From the NCBI GenBank assembly GCA_034336665.1, contig CM067566.1:15978330-16042329 (forward strand): 64,000 bases of DNA. Reading direction: 5' to 3'. The notes below the pieces were generated by a model that did not search any database, had not been told where the DNA came from, and saw only the letters and a program-made list of their open reading frames with translations. This DNA is from Luscinia megarhynchos (Eukaryota > Chordata > Aves > Passeriformes > Turdidae). Shown here one piece after another: positions 12,233-22,688 of this stretch; positions within the stretch are counted from its first letter, which is position 1; every line of letters begins with the position of its first letter. The translations under genes were made by a program, and so were the position numbers.

Positions 12233-15200
12233 ATTCATCTTCATCTTTAGTCTCCCCTTTCAACTCCTCATGCCCTTACCTCACCTAGTGATACAACATT
12301 ATCCAGCAAACTCCTACAGCGTGAAGCAAGAAGCCAGACTTTTTACCAAATGAAAAATCATTAATTTTCTTACAGTCTTTTTCAGGAAAGCCTAACTTTC
12401 CTTAAAATTTTGATCTAAAGTCAAACATACACTAGGCAAATGGGGGAACTTTGGCAAGGATAGAAGCAAACATAAGTAGGCTCTTATGGGTAAAAAAAGA
12501 TATTGTTATGGCCCTAAATGGCAATGGCCCTAAAGGTACCAGAGTTCCAGCATTCTGTATAACAAGAATGCTGGACAGCCTTTACATGAGGACAAAATTT
12601 TTGTCCATAGACACCCATTAATGGAGGAAAAGCATAATGACAGCCAGGAGAGAGAAACTGGAAGATAAAAAAAGCCCAAGCTGGAGATAAGGTGCACATT
12701 TTAGTAAATGCAATTTTAAAAAGATCTGCTTGAATTTTCTTGTATTTCAAGTCAAGTTTAGATGTTTTAAATACATAGGCTCTAAGCTGACCAGAAACAT
12801 CATAAAGTGAAAGTAATGGCCTGGGCTATATATGTGGTCAAATTAAATTACTATCATGGTCTTGCCTGACCTTAAATTCTGTGATTATGAAGATGTCTCT
12901 CTAGAGAATTTCCAATTCATGACTTAAACCTGCAATTAATACCATTTAAAGGGAAACTGTTAGATTAAGTTTGATTTCCTTAAGACTCATGAGAGATAAG
13001 AAGCTAAACACTGACAGCAGCCCCACTCTTAAAAAAAAGTCACAGGCATGACCTCAGGTTCTTGGACAACCTCCAAATACCACTCAGAGAAGTCTACCCT
13101 GATTATTGCTTAGTTTGTTTCAACTTTCTGAAGTTCTACTAAGTTTATATTAGCTAGAAGTTTAGTCCTGTTACAGATAATTTAGGATGATGACTTAAAA
13201 TATCAGTATGATAGGATAACATTTATCACCAGTATAGTTTTTTTGCAAATCTGAATATTTGTAATTCCTTTTAAAATAAAAAGAAAATAAATAAAAAGAG
13301 AAGTTTTAAGTGAAAAGGGATGGGACTTTGTGTTGTATCAGCATAGATGCTGTTTGCCAGGGCAAGTATCTACTTTAGTGATTTTGTTTTGTTCTTTGAT
13401 TATGCCTCCTGCTGTGAAATTATTGTCCACTAATCAATGATTATGTAAACTGAGTATACTCTTACTCTACCTTCACTGTACATCTGAAGAAGATTTATTT
13501 TGAATAAAATTATCTGCACTTAATTTCTCATTAGGAGAGGACAAAGCCCAGGAAGGCTAATCAATCAAGGAAACACTTGTCATCCTAATGAGGAACACTG
13601 CCCAAACTTCATCAGAGGGACAGGGACTGGCTAGGCTGTACAAGTGATCTGCTGCAGCCCAGCTGCCTCCCAGCCACAATAAGCATGCTGTACACACTTG
13701 AACAAGAGCAAGTCTTTCTGCATTAGCCGAATTTAAGCTTTACCCAGAAAGATCCATAGGTTTTCTTAGTGGCAAGGACATCCTGATCAATCCCCATGAT
13801 GGATGGACATGTCATGCACCTGACATTGCCTTAGGATGGACTCCTTTATATCCATTAGTCCTCTCCTGTTTGTTACAACTATCTGATAATTTTAAAACAT
13901 GGATACTTTTATTAAAAGACTTAATAAGTATATTAAAAATAAGAGAATGAAGGACATAATGAACTCACCCAGCATTTCCATGAACTTGCTGTTCTCGGTT
14001 TTAACTGCAACAAAATTGAGTTACATTTTGGTATTCAAGATGCTATTATTATTTTTTATAAGACCCAAACTAATTTTCACTACTAACAAGTTAAGATATA
14101 TTTAAATTGGTTTGATTTTTTTATCCTCTTTGTTCATGGAGGTGCTTATTAGTCTTATTTCAAGTCTTGCCTAGTGTCTGAAGGTCTGAATCCAGTTTCT
14201 AGTGATTTATGACAAACTGTGATCTTTGCAGACACTCCTTTAAGAAAGAGTACTAAATACAAGAGGGAAGAAAACACACTCCTGGATGAGTGGTATTTAT
14301 GAAGGTGTTAGGAGTATATTATTGCAAGTGTTAACTGTTCCTAAATATGAAAGAACAATCTCCAGCTATTTATGTTATTACATCAGTTTGTTCTATATAT
14401 ATGTAGTTATAATTTTATGCATGTACTATACAGTAATATAAATTATTAATCTTAAGTTAAAACCACTGATATTGAGCATGTTTTGGGGACTGTATTTTCA
14501 AATCAATTCATGTGTCTCACATGAGCATTTAACTAATGCTTTTGAACTTCCTCAAGTTTCATCACATTTGTCATCCTCTTCATCCCTCAGATCTCTCCTC
14601 TACATTTCTTATTGGTTACACCATCATTTGTTATATTAAAATTTCATTTTCAGTGAATTTCTTGAAGAATATACATATACATTCTTTTGTTCTAGAAACA
14701 GGACATGCTGGAACTGCAGACTCCAGAATATGGAATGATATGTGCAGAATAAATTCTCAGGAAAAATGTATTTTGGTGCTGAAGAGGAGAACTACTAAAA
14801 GTGCAATTTTTTTTGGGTCACATATTTCTCAAGTGGAAACAGACTAAACACCCTTAAACTCACAAAAATTGTAAGTGTTCACACTATTTTAAAATTTTTG
14901 ATATCCTACCTCATAAATAAAACCACCTAATATTGTTTCATCTGCTGACTTGCAGGACAGTTCTGCAGAACATCTACATTCACGTTTAGGGCCAAGTCTT
15001 AGACACACTAATTTAGTATTAGCCACATTTTCTTCCCACTGTATTATGTCTTTATAGATCTTTGTTGTTTTTCTGAGACAGTTTCCATGAAGAAATCAGA
15101 TTTGTCTGTACTTTCATTCCAATAACTTTAAGACATAAGTTTTATATATATATCCATAGTCTTTCTGATGCTTAGTGTACTAGATGAATCTTTGTTGTCT

Positions 15201-16545
15201 ACTTGATAAACAAATAATAAGTATAAACACAGATAGCTGTGCAAGAAATGTCATTTTGCTGTGCAGCATGGGAGAGTTGGACCCCATGGGTCTCAAAAGT
15301 CCAAAGCTGACCAACACCATCAGCCTGGCCAAGGTGGTCTACCTGGTTTCCTGATAATTTCAGTGAGATTTGGGCATTCATCATCATCATTTGAGCATCA
15401 TCAAGAGAACATTTATTCCAAGAAACAAGGAAAAAATTTTTTAAAGAAATCATGACCAAGCTCTATACAGTATGTGCATAAAAGGCCTTGTCTGACATAT
15501 TTTTTCTATAAATATTTTTTTATTGGTGTATAATTCAAATTTCAAAGTAGAGTTAAACAGAGATAAGAGCACTGTGGTATTTAAAGCTAAATCAAAACTG
15601 TGAAAATCTAGACTAGCATTCCCAGAATCCAAGCATTAGTTAACAAACTAGTGAGGTAGGACCATTGTTTTAATTTAGCATAAAAGTCGATCACTGAGTG
15701 CATCAGAAATGTTTTAGAAAGCTTTTAATTTTCTGCTGCTACTCATCACTGAAATTTCCTCATTATGTGTCCTGTGTCCTTAGACTGAAATTTCTGATTT
15801 TGTCCTCCTCTGCTAGTTTCTGAGCTATTTTCTTTCACTTCCTGTTTCCCCTTATTATGTTCCATGGACTTTAATTAATTTCTATATTTGATATTATGCA
15901 GCTGCAGGGTATTCCTCTTTTTTATGCCTTTAGTTGCATTTAATACAATATTAATCTGCATCATCCATATCTTACTCTATCTTTGTTGCTTGGTAGCCTG
16001 TTCACCCCTGAGAATATATTAACTAATCTGACAACTATTTCCTTCTGACATTAAGCATACTGATGTGTTTTTCCCTTTTCAATCTCAATTTATTTTTAAT
16101 TATAAACCTTAATTAGATCATGTTTCCTACTGCTTAGGTACTTTTTCATTTGCTACATCTCTAATTTGCATTCTGTTTTACTTAAATTGAGTGATTTTTT
16201 TTTTCTCTTTTGGTTTCTTTAAAAAATATTACCTCATAAAACTCAGAATAATCTCAAAAGAGAGACTAGTAAATCATGGTTTTGCTGAATAGGTATTTTG
16301 GTTTAGCTTCAAAATGTTTTATATTAAAATATATGTATCTCAAGAATAACCTGATCACAGCTCTTCATCCAAACACTTTGCCAGCTCTGATGAGGAATAA
16401 GGCATTTGGACATTGTTCTTGCCATGTGAATCAGATGTGGATTGTGTGCTTGTTAAATTAGAAATAGAGCAGATGAGAAAAGGAACTTCAGCATCTATTT
16501 ATTCTGTTGGCTCCAGCTTGGATAGATAATACTTATCACTATGTG
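12233..16545. other. AT-rich noncoding DNA, no gene
   Basis: No gene recognised. The 13500-13700 stretch is less AT-rich and non-repetitive and may be conserved noncoding DNA. The 15215-15400 stretch has a GC-richer core that gives an 86-codon minus-strand frame (15199-15459) with no family I recognise. The 15700-16200 stretch is pyrimidine-rich on the plus strand. A 103-codon plus-strand frame at 14536-14847 has no recognisable domain. Confidence 0.6.
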
Positions 16546-16549
16546 GTGG

Positions 16550-16985
16550 TGAAGCATGTCCAAAGCAGGGCAATGAAGCTGGCCAAGGCTCCAGAGCATA
16601 TCTTACAAGGAGCAGCTGAGGGACCTGGGGCTGTTCAGCCTGGAGTAAAGGAGGCTCAGAGGAGGCTCTTTCACTCAACCACTGCATGGAAGGAGGCTGT
16701 AGCCAGGTGTGGTCAGCCTCCTCCCCAGGTAACACGTGACAGGACAATAGGAACTGCTCTCAAGTTGCTCCAGGAGAGGTTTAGACTGTATGTTAGAAAA
16801 AAATTTGCACCAAAAGCACTGGAAAACAGGCTGCCCAGGGAACCTGTTGAACCAACACCTCTGGAGATATATCAAAATATATAGATGAGGCAGTGAAGGA
16901 CAGAGTTTAGTGGTGGATTTGACAGTGTTGGGTTAATGGCTGGACTTGATCTTACAGGTTTTTTCTAATCTACACTATTCTATGG
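16550..16985 (+). mobile_element. CR1 LINE 3' fragment, about 435 bp
   Basis: This is a clear CR1 3' region. In order it carries CAGGGCAATGAAGCTGG, AAGGAGCAGCTGAGGGACC, the TGTTCAGCCTGGAG segment, AGGAGGCTGTAGCCAGGT, CTCAAGTTGCTCCAGG, GAGGTTTAGACTGTATGTTAG, CAGGCTGCCCAGGGAA and finally GGACTTGATCTTACAGG, followed by an ATTCTATGG end. The 125-codon plus-strand frame at 16507-16884 is the remnant of this element and not a host gene. Scattered substitutions and lost frame show it is inactive. Confidence 0.92.
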
Positions 16986-17004
16986 ATATTTGATTCAATT
17001 TCTT

Positions 17005-17280
17005 CCTGATGGCTAGAGTCCAAAGCTGTGCAAGCTGTGTGATTGCAGTGGTAAGGGACCATCCTTGGCTTGCAGGAGATGGGCTGTGCTGGCTGTAGGT
17101 CATGTCCAGCTGCTGAAACCAGAGCAGAGAGCTGCAGAGTTCTCTGAGGAGACACAGTTCCAGCTGGCTCCAGCCAGCTACAACAGACCCACCACAGGGC
17201 ACAGCTCACCTCATCAGCCAACCCTGTGGTGCCTCTGGGGTAACATGGTCAAGAAAAACCCTGAGTTACACTGACTCGAT
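17005..17280 (+). mobile_element. Probable endogenous retrovirus LTR fragment
   Basis: Directly after the CR1 end the composition changes to GC-rich, with segments such as CAGTTCCAGCTGGCTCCAGC, CACCACAGGGCACAGCTC and GTGGTGCCTCTGGGGTAAC. These resemble, from memory, the upstream part of songbird retroviral LTRs. I could not find matching termini or a target-site duplication, so the limits and orientation are tentative. It could also be an unclassified repeat. Confidence 0.4.
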
Positions 17281-18478
17281 GAAAACTGCCTGTGCTTTTT
17301 TTCTCTCTAGGGAATACTTTTTATCTTCCCTGTTATGGTATCATTAATGTGATTACTCCAAATTTTATGTGTCCTGCCAAAGAATGAGGTGACTGCTTAT
17401 GTTTATTTTGCCTTCCCCCCCACCCCCACCCCGTTTCTTTCTTCCTTTCCTCTAAATTGCAAGCATTGAGAAACAGGGAGTTGGGAAAAATTTCCAATTT
17501 TAATTTCAAGTGGGAGAAAAGTGAAGATCTAGCCAGAAAGTTCAACCAGTAATAGCCTGACCATGAAAAAAAAGACTTGCAGAAAGATTGTTCCTAAGTT
17601 TTAAATTTCTTTGCTCTTAACACTTGTACTGCTTTAGGTCCTTGGTCATTTGGTCCTTAATCACTTGGGTGTTTACAGTGTTGCTTTCCAGAGGAAGTTA
17701 ATGTGACATGTCAAAGACAAAGATTTTGTAAAATAACATATATATTGCTACCAATTTTTTCTTAATGGTTTACATTATAGCTGTCATCATAGACGTGTCA
17801 ATTTGGATCTGTACATAGGAATAAAATATAAATGTCCAAAATTTTCAAAAGAGAGTACCAAAACTAAATATGTTCACATTTAAAAAATTCTGCCTTTCTT
17901 CTGGACATGTGTTTGATGTTTTTAAGATCTGGTCTGTTTTTATTTGGCTGCACATTTATTTCAGACATTTAAAACTGATTTTTTTAACAAGTATTTTTAC
18001 AATTTTAGCATAGAGGTTTTTATTTGAAGGTTGCTCTATTTGCTTACTGTCTTTACAGTGATGCAGTTGATGGCTTGAAGCATTTGTGATTAGAAAATCT
18101 TTGCACACTTGAGACCGTAGAAACAACAAAAGGGATTAGTCCTTCGAATATTAAAATTAAAACCCATTTTAGGACTACCTCCCCTGCTTTTTTAGGTGTT
18201 ACCTCATGCTACACAGTAGATAAAATCTTGTTAGTACATGGATGAGCCTATTAAAAAGCTATACTGTGTTGAGTCATCTATTATAAAATGTATGTACATA
18301 AACCTATTTGACAGATTGAAAATGCTGTTATGAAAAAAATAATGGTAAGAAAACAGACTGATATTTTATTACTGAAATAAAATTGGCCAGAAGGATTCCA
18401 AAAATTAAAACATTCATGTGTGAAGTACTTCTGTAAAGCAGATCTAAAAAGAATGGATTTATGATCCCTTTTAATTAG
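17281..18478. other. AT-rich noncoding DNA, no gene
   Basis: A C-rich pyrimidine tract lies at 17411-17450 (runs of C broken by A, then CT-rich sequence). Nothing else is recognisable. Frames are all under 71 codons. Confidence 0.6.
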
Positions 18479-19105
18479 TGGTTTCTTATTGCAAGTTATA
18501 TAGGCTTTTGTTCTCTCTTTGCTCTTGCAGATTTGTTTGAAAAAGACAATGTAATGGGGACTTTGGATTTCTGCACTATTCAGATGCTTATGACAATTTT
18601 GTCTAAGGAAAGGGTAGCTAGTTATATAAGTGCAAAATCAGCTCCACCAGGCTATTTTCAAAGAAAAGGAAATCCTCAATGGCTCCCTGAAACAGGCTTG
18701 GAGGAGTGGGCCTCTGTCCATGAAATGAATATTCCAAGCCTGAACAACTGGCAGGGCTGTGGTTGGATTACCCTCTTGCTTTAGGGAAAGGAACTAATGG
18801 TCAATTACAAGAGTACACATTAAGATAAAACCCTCTTAGCAATTGGTGTCACTGAAAGTAATTGTCTCTCTTGTAAACCAGTTTTTTACTGGCTTAGAGT
18901 TATGGACTCAGATTTTCCTGGTAAATGGATTGAAATCAGTAATGCTGGATGGGTCACAACTAGTTTAAAGTGTAAAAAGGAGGCTGCAGTATTGCCCTGG
19001 GATCCAGCCTGTGAGCCATGACAATGGAAACATATTTTAAAGTCCTTATATAGCCTGTGGTCCTCCATTTTCAAAATTCTGTTATTTTGCAAAGCACATT
19101 TTACG
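18479..19105 (+). pseudogene. Possible decayed coding relic, family unknown
   Basis: One plus-strand frame is open from 18479 to 18781, then has only three stops (18782, 18821, 19019) before the next at 19106. That is about 209 codons with three stops in AT-rich DNA where a stop is expected roughly every 16-20 codons. The inferred residues include several tryptophans and cysteines, among them a CxxC pair at about 18870-18881, which is more than usual for random AT-rich translation. A pyrimidine tract ending in CAG (18511-18530) could be a splice acceptor, but no matching donor or neighbouring exon is evident. I do not recognise the family. Candidates are a dead retroviral or other viral insertion, an old processed pseudogene, or chance. 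Confidence 0.25.
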
Positions 19106-20801
19106 TAAGAATGCAAAAAGCACAAAGCTTGCCCACAATACACATTTAGATCACTTTAGTAGTTCTACTGAGTCAGTTGGACTGGACATGCACAAGTCCA
19201 AGTTTGGAAATGCAATGGCAAAACTTAAATCTAGAATTGATCTCCTAAATTTTAATATCTAGTTCTTTCCTTCAGTTATGCTTTCTTATCTCCCCCAAAT
19301 ATGTGCTTATCAAACAAAATGTTCTGTTCCATATCACAGAACTTCCCTTTTAATTTACTCTGACATAGGCAACGCACCAACAAAGCTATTAAAGTAAGCA
19401 GTCTGTGCCAATGGAAATCTTACTGTAACATCACTGAATGGTGATGCTTATGGAGCAAAAAAAAAAGGCATAATTTTGAAAACCTGCAGGTGTCTTAAGT
19501 CTGTCTTTACATTTCTCTCGTATGAGCCTGTATATATTTGAAAGCTGATTGCTGTGCATAAGAATTATTCCAGTGCTTTAATGTCTCAATATTTTAGTGA
19601 TTTAACACTATCAATTGATGTGATATGATTGTTATATTCTATTAGGTATTTAATATATACTTCCAAATTGCCTCAGCACTGCTGTAATGACTCGTCCCAC
19701 TTAAAAACCTGAAAGGGAATTGAGTGAATGTAGTGATATTGAACTAAATGTTAGGATATGAGTTCCTGTTGAGTAAAAACACAAAGAAAAAGAGAAAACC
19801 CCAGAAGTTTCAGAACTAAAACTGAAGTTCTACAATACTTGCTATAAGTAGACTATTTTTTGGCTACTATAATAGAAACTGCAGAACTGATAATAGATAG
19901 CAAATATTCATATTTCATTCATCCTGGCCTCAATTTTGTAGGTTAAATGGATATATATTTTTTTAAATTTGTTTTCTATTTTTTCAAGGAAAGATGCTTT
20001 TTACAAGCAAACACGTCTTCACTGAAGTCCAATTCATACCATCCTACTAAAATTTAAGTAAACTAAACTCCAGTGGTTGTAAATATCTCCAAGTTAGCAG
20101 AGGCAATGTAAAGAAGAGTTTGTTATGGTTTTATAGAATTCATGTAATTTAACTCTGTAATCACACATGAAACCCTTGCTATAGTAATTAGTGCAGTTAT
20201 TACAAACAATGTATTTATATGGTGATGATTAAAGTCATCTTATTAAATCGTTTCTAGAATGCACACTAGTTTTAGAGTATTTTGGAGAAGAAGCAATAAT
20301 AATATATTTTAAATTCCACAAATCTTAGAATAACTGAATATTGATAGTGACAAAATTATATTAAAGGGTTATAATTTAGTTAACTGTATAATCTAGATAT
20401 CAGTGTAAGCTTTATAAAACAGATTTTTTTCTCTATCATAAGTCCATATAGTTTCACCATTGTAATCTGAAATATGGATATTTGCACCAGATGAGAATGG
20501 GGAAAAATTATTCTTAAAAAGCAAGGGTTGTTAGAAAAGATGTGATTATTTCTGCAGTAGGAACTTGAGGCTTCTCTCTTCCCAATTCCTTCCCATCTTG
20601 CTAGCAAGTTACTGATTCTTAACACTGCAATGTCTGATAGTTACATGTTGTTCATTTTGTCTTTCATACACATGTATTTCCAAATACATCCGTGAGCAGC
20701 ACTAGGAATTTTTCAGGGGGTAATTTTTTTTTTGTGCTGTAAAGCCAGTACTGAAACAAGGTGATTTTTAGCCAAAGCAGCTACAGATTTATATATGCAT
20801 A
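19106..20801. other. AT-rich noncoding DNA, no gene
   Basis: Dense stops and no recognisable repeat. The sequence becomes markedly AT-rich from 19500 on. Nothing further is seen. Confidence 0.65.
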
Positions 20802-21020
20802 TGTTGTGGTTTTAAACTAGCTGGAAATTAAGTTTAAAGCAGCTGTTCCCCTTCTTCCCGCCCACTCCAGCTACAAAGGGACAAAAAGGCAGAGAATGTG
20901 GGTTGAGATAATAATTTACTGTGAAAAACAGCACTAAGGAAAACATATAGTGACAGCAACAGTGCTAATAGCAACAGTGTATAAAAGAGGGTGATTACAA
21001 AAAAAAAGGAAAGATGAACA
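20802..21020 (-). mobile_element. Truncated endogenous retrovirus LTR fragment
   Basis: The plus strand starts TGTTGTGG at 20802 and continues with an AAACTAGCTGG block, a GTGGGTTGAGATAATAAT block and A-rich sequence. I recognise this as a diverged copy of a common bird ERV LTR whose minus-strand end reads CCACAACA. Only about 220 bp is present. It stops where the CR1 element begins, so the rest is deleted or was lost before the CR1 arrived. The 125-codon minus frame at 20834-21211 straddles this LTR and the CR1 and is not a gene. Confidence 0.6.
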
Positions 21021-21034
21021 TAAATCAGCAATGC

Positions 21035-21607
21035 CATCCCTGTCCTAAGGGCATGAGGCACAGCATGGACAGCTGGGCAAGGGAAGGGATTGTCCTGCTC
21101 TGCTCTGAGCTGGGGCAGCCTCACCTCGATGCTGGGGGCAATTTTGGGCGTCACAATAGAAGTAAAAAAGGTACTAGAGAGTATCCAAAAGAAGACAAGC
21201 AAGGAGGGCAAGACTCATGAGGAGCAGCTGAGGTCACTTGGTTTGTTCAGCCTGGAGAAGAGGAGGCTGGGGGTGCCCTCATCACAGCTTGCAGCTTTGT
21301 CAAGAGGTCTGTGCAGGGGCAGGTGCAGATCTCCTCTTTCTGGCGACCAGTGACAGAGAAATTAGGATGAAGTTGTGTCATGGGAAGTTCAGGCTGGTCA
21401 TTAGAAAAGAGCTCTTCACTGAGAGGATGGTCATTCCTTGGAATGAGATCCATGGAAAAGTGGACATGGCACCAGTCTGAGTTCAGGGAATGTCAGGGTG
21501 ACACTCCCAGTCATTTGGTTCAGTTTTAGGTGCTCTTGTGAGGAGCAGAGATTTGAACTTGGTGACCTTTATTGATCCCTTCCAACTTGAGATATCCTAT
21601 GACTTTT
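21035..21607 (+). mobile_element. CR1 LINE 3' fragment, about 570 bp
   Basis: This is the longest CR1 copy in the window. It carries in order ATGGACAGCTGGGCAAGGGA, GGATTGTCCTGCTCTGCTCT, TTTTGGGCGTCACAATA, AGGAGCAGCTGAGGTCACTT, TTCAGCCTGGAGAAGAGGAG, GGCGACCAGTGACAG, a GAAGTTGTGTCATGGG block and a 3' end with CCCTTCCAACTTGAGATAT then CCTATGAC. The GGTCACTTGGTTTGTTCAGCC and late 3' UTR variants fit a CR1-J-like subtype as I remember it. Frames of 87, 80, 68 and 68 codons here are by-products. It is 5' truncated and inactive. Confidence 0.92.
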
Positions 21608-22664
21608 TATGATGAATACTTTGAAAAAATGTTGTAGTGAGATTATTCTCCCTTTCCCTTGGTTTAAGACACTGTTGTATTATATATCCCCGACACTACT
21701 GAACTTTCAGGTAGAAGAATTGTGTACTAGAGGGTAATTATGGTAATTATAACCCTCCTTACAGCTGCACCTCAAGGCAGCAGTTCTGTTACATTTGGTC
21801 TAACCCAGATATTAGGAGTTTAAAAGAAAATTAATCAGGTTATCAAGGACTGGACAGCATTTAAAACAAGATAAGGGAAATTAGTGAAAAAAACCCGTTT
21901 TTATTCTTTTTTCATGTTAAATCATATTCTTTAACAGAAAAGTTCAGTGGAGTAATTCTATCTGAGCTGCTAGGAATTTCCATGATAAGTCAACTTGCAT
22001 AGTTTTCTCTCTAAAAGAAAAATACATGCATGGTTTAAGAGGGTGTATTTTGGTCATTTGATAAAAATTTTGATTCTTTGAAAATGTGGTACTCTGCAGA
22101 AGAATGAATAGGAAAGCCCCAGGATTTTGTGCTTACAAGACTGCTGAAAAAAAAGGTTTAAACTGTTACCACTATGAAATCCATGGAGGGACATAATCCT
22201 AATTTGGCATATTTTAAAAACAGAATCAGACAGCACCATGACCATGCTAGAACTTTGCTCATGTAAGTCATAGTTTCTTTGTAACCCTTCTTTGTAATGG
22301 ATAATTTGTCACATTTTTTCTGACCTTGAATCTTTGCCACTTCTCCAAAATCCATTATCCATAACATAGCTTTCCCTAGAGACCTCTGCCATAAATAACT
22401 AAATCCAGGGACATGAGGGTATCTGTAAAAAGCATGAAGGAGAGCAAAGCACCTTCTTTTTGGTTAAATCATTATTTCCATTTTCTTCCGTGATCTCATT
22501 CAGGAGCATCCAACATGGATCAGGAAACCATACAAACAAATAACAGAATAATAATCAACTCAGATCTGAGTTGGATATTGTTACTGTTGTAGAAAAAAGC
22601 TGAATCTCTCTCATACCCAGAATGCCTACAATTGCTGATCTGCCACTTCCTTGGATTGTCAGAA

Positions 22665-22688
22665 ACACGTGAACGTGTCAGTCACTGA
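22665..22688. repeat. Two adjacent small palindromes
   Basis: ACACGT-GA-ACGTGT (22665-22678) overlaps by one base TCAGT-C-ACTGA (22678-22688). The first contains a CACGTG E-box on its left arm. Functional relevance is unknown. Confidence 0.5.

Noticed and set aside
16507..16884. 125-codon plus-strand frame
   Set aside because: It coincides with a CR1 3' fragment whose sequence blocks are recognisable; not a host gene.
18511..18533. Splice-acceptor-like pyrimidine tract ending in CAG
   Set aside because: Such tracts are frequent in AT-rich vertebrate DNA, and no donor or second exon supports it. Only the stop-poor frame was kept as a weak finding.
20834..21211. 125-codon minus-strand frame
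   Set aside because: It crosses the junction of an LTR fragment and a CR1 copy and is antisense to the CR1.
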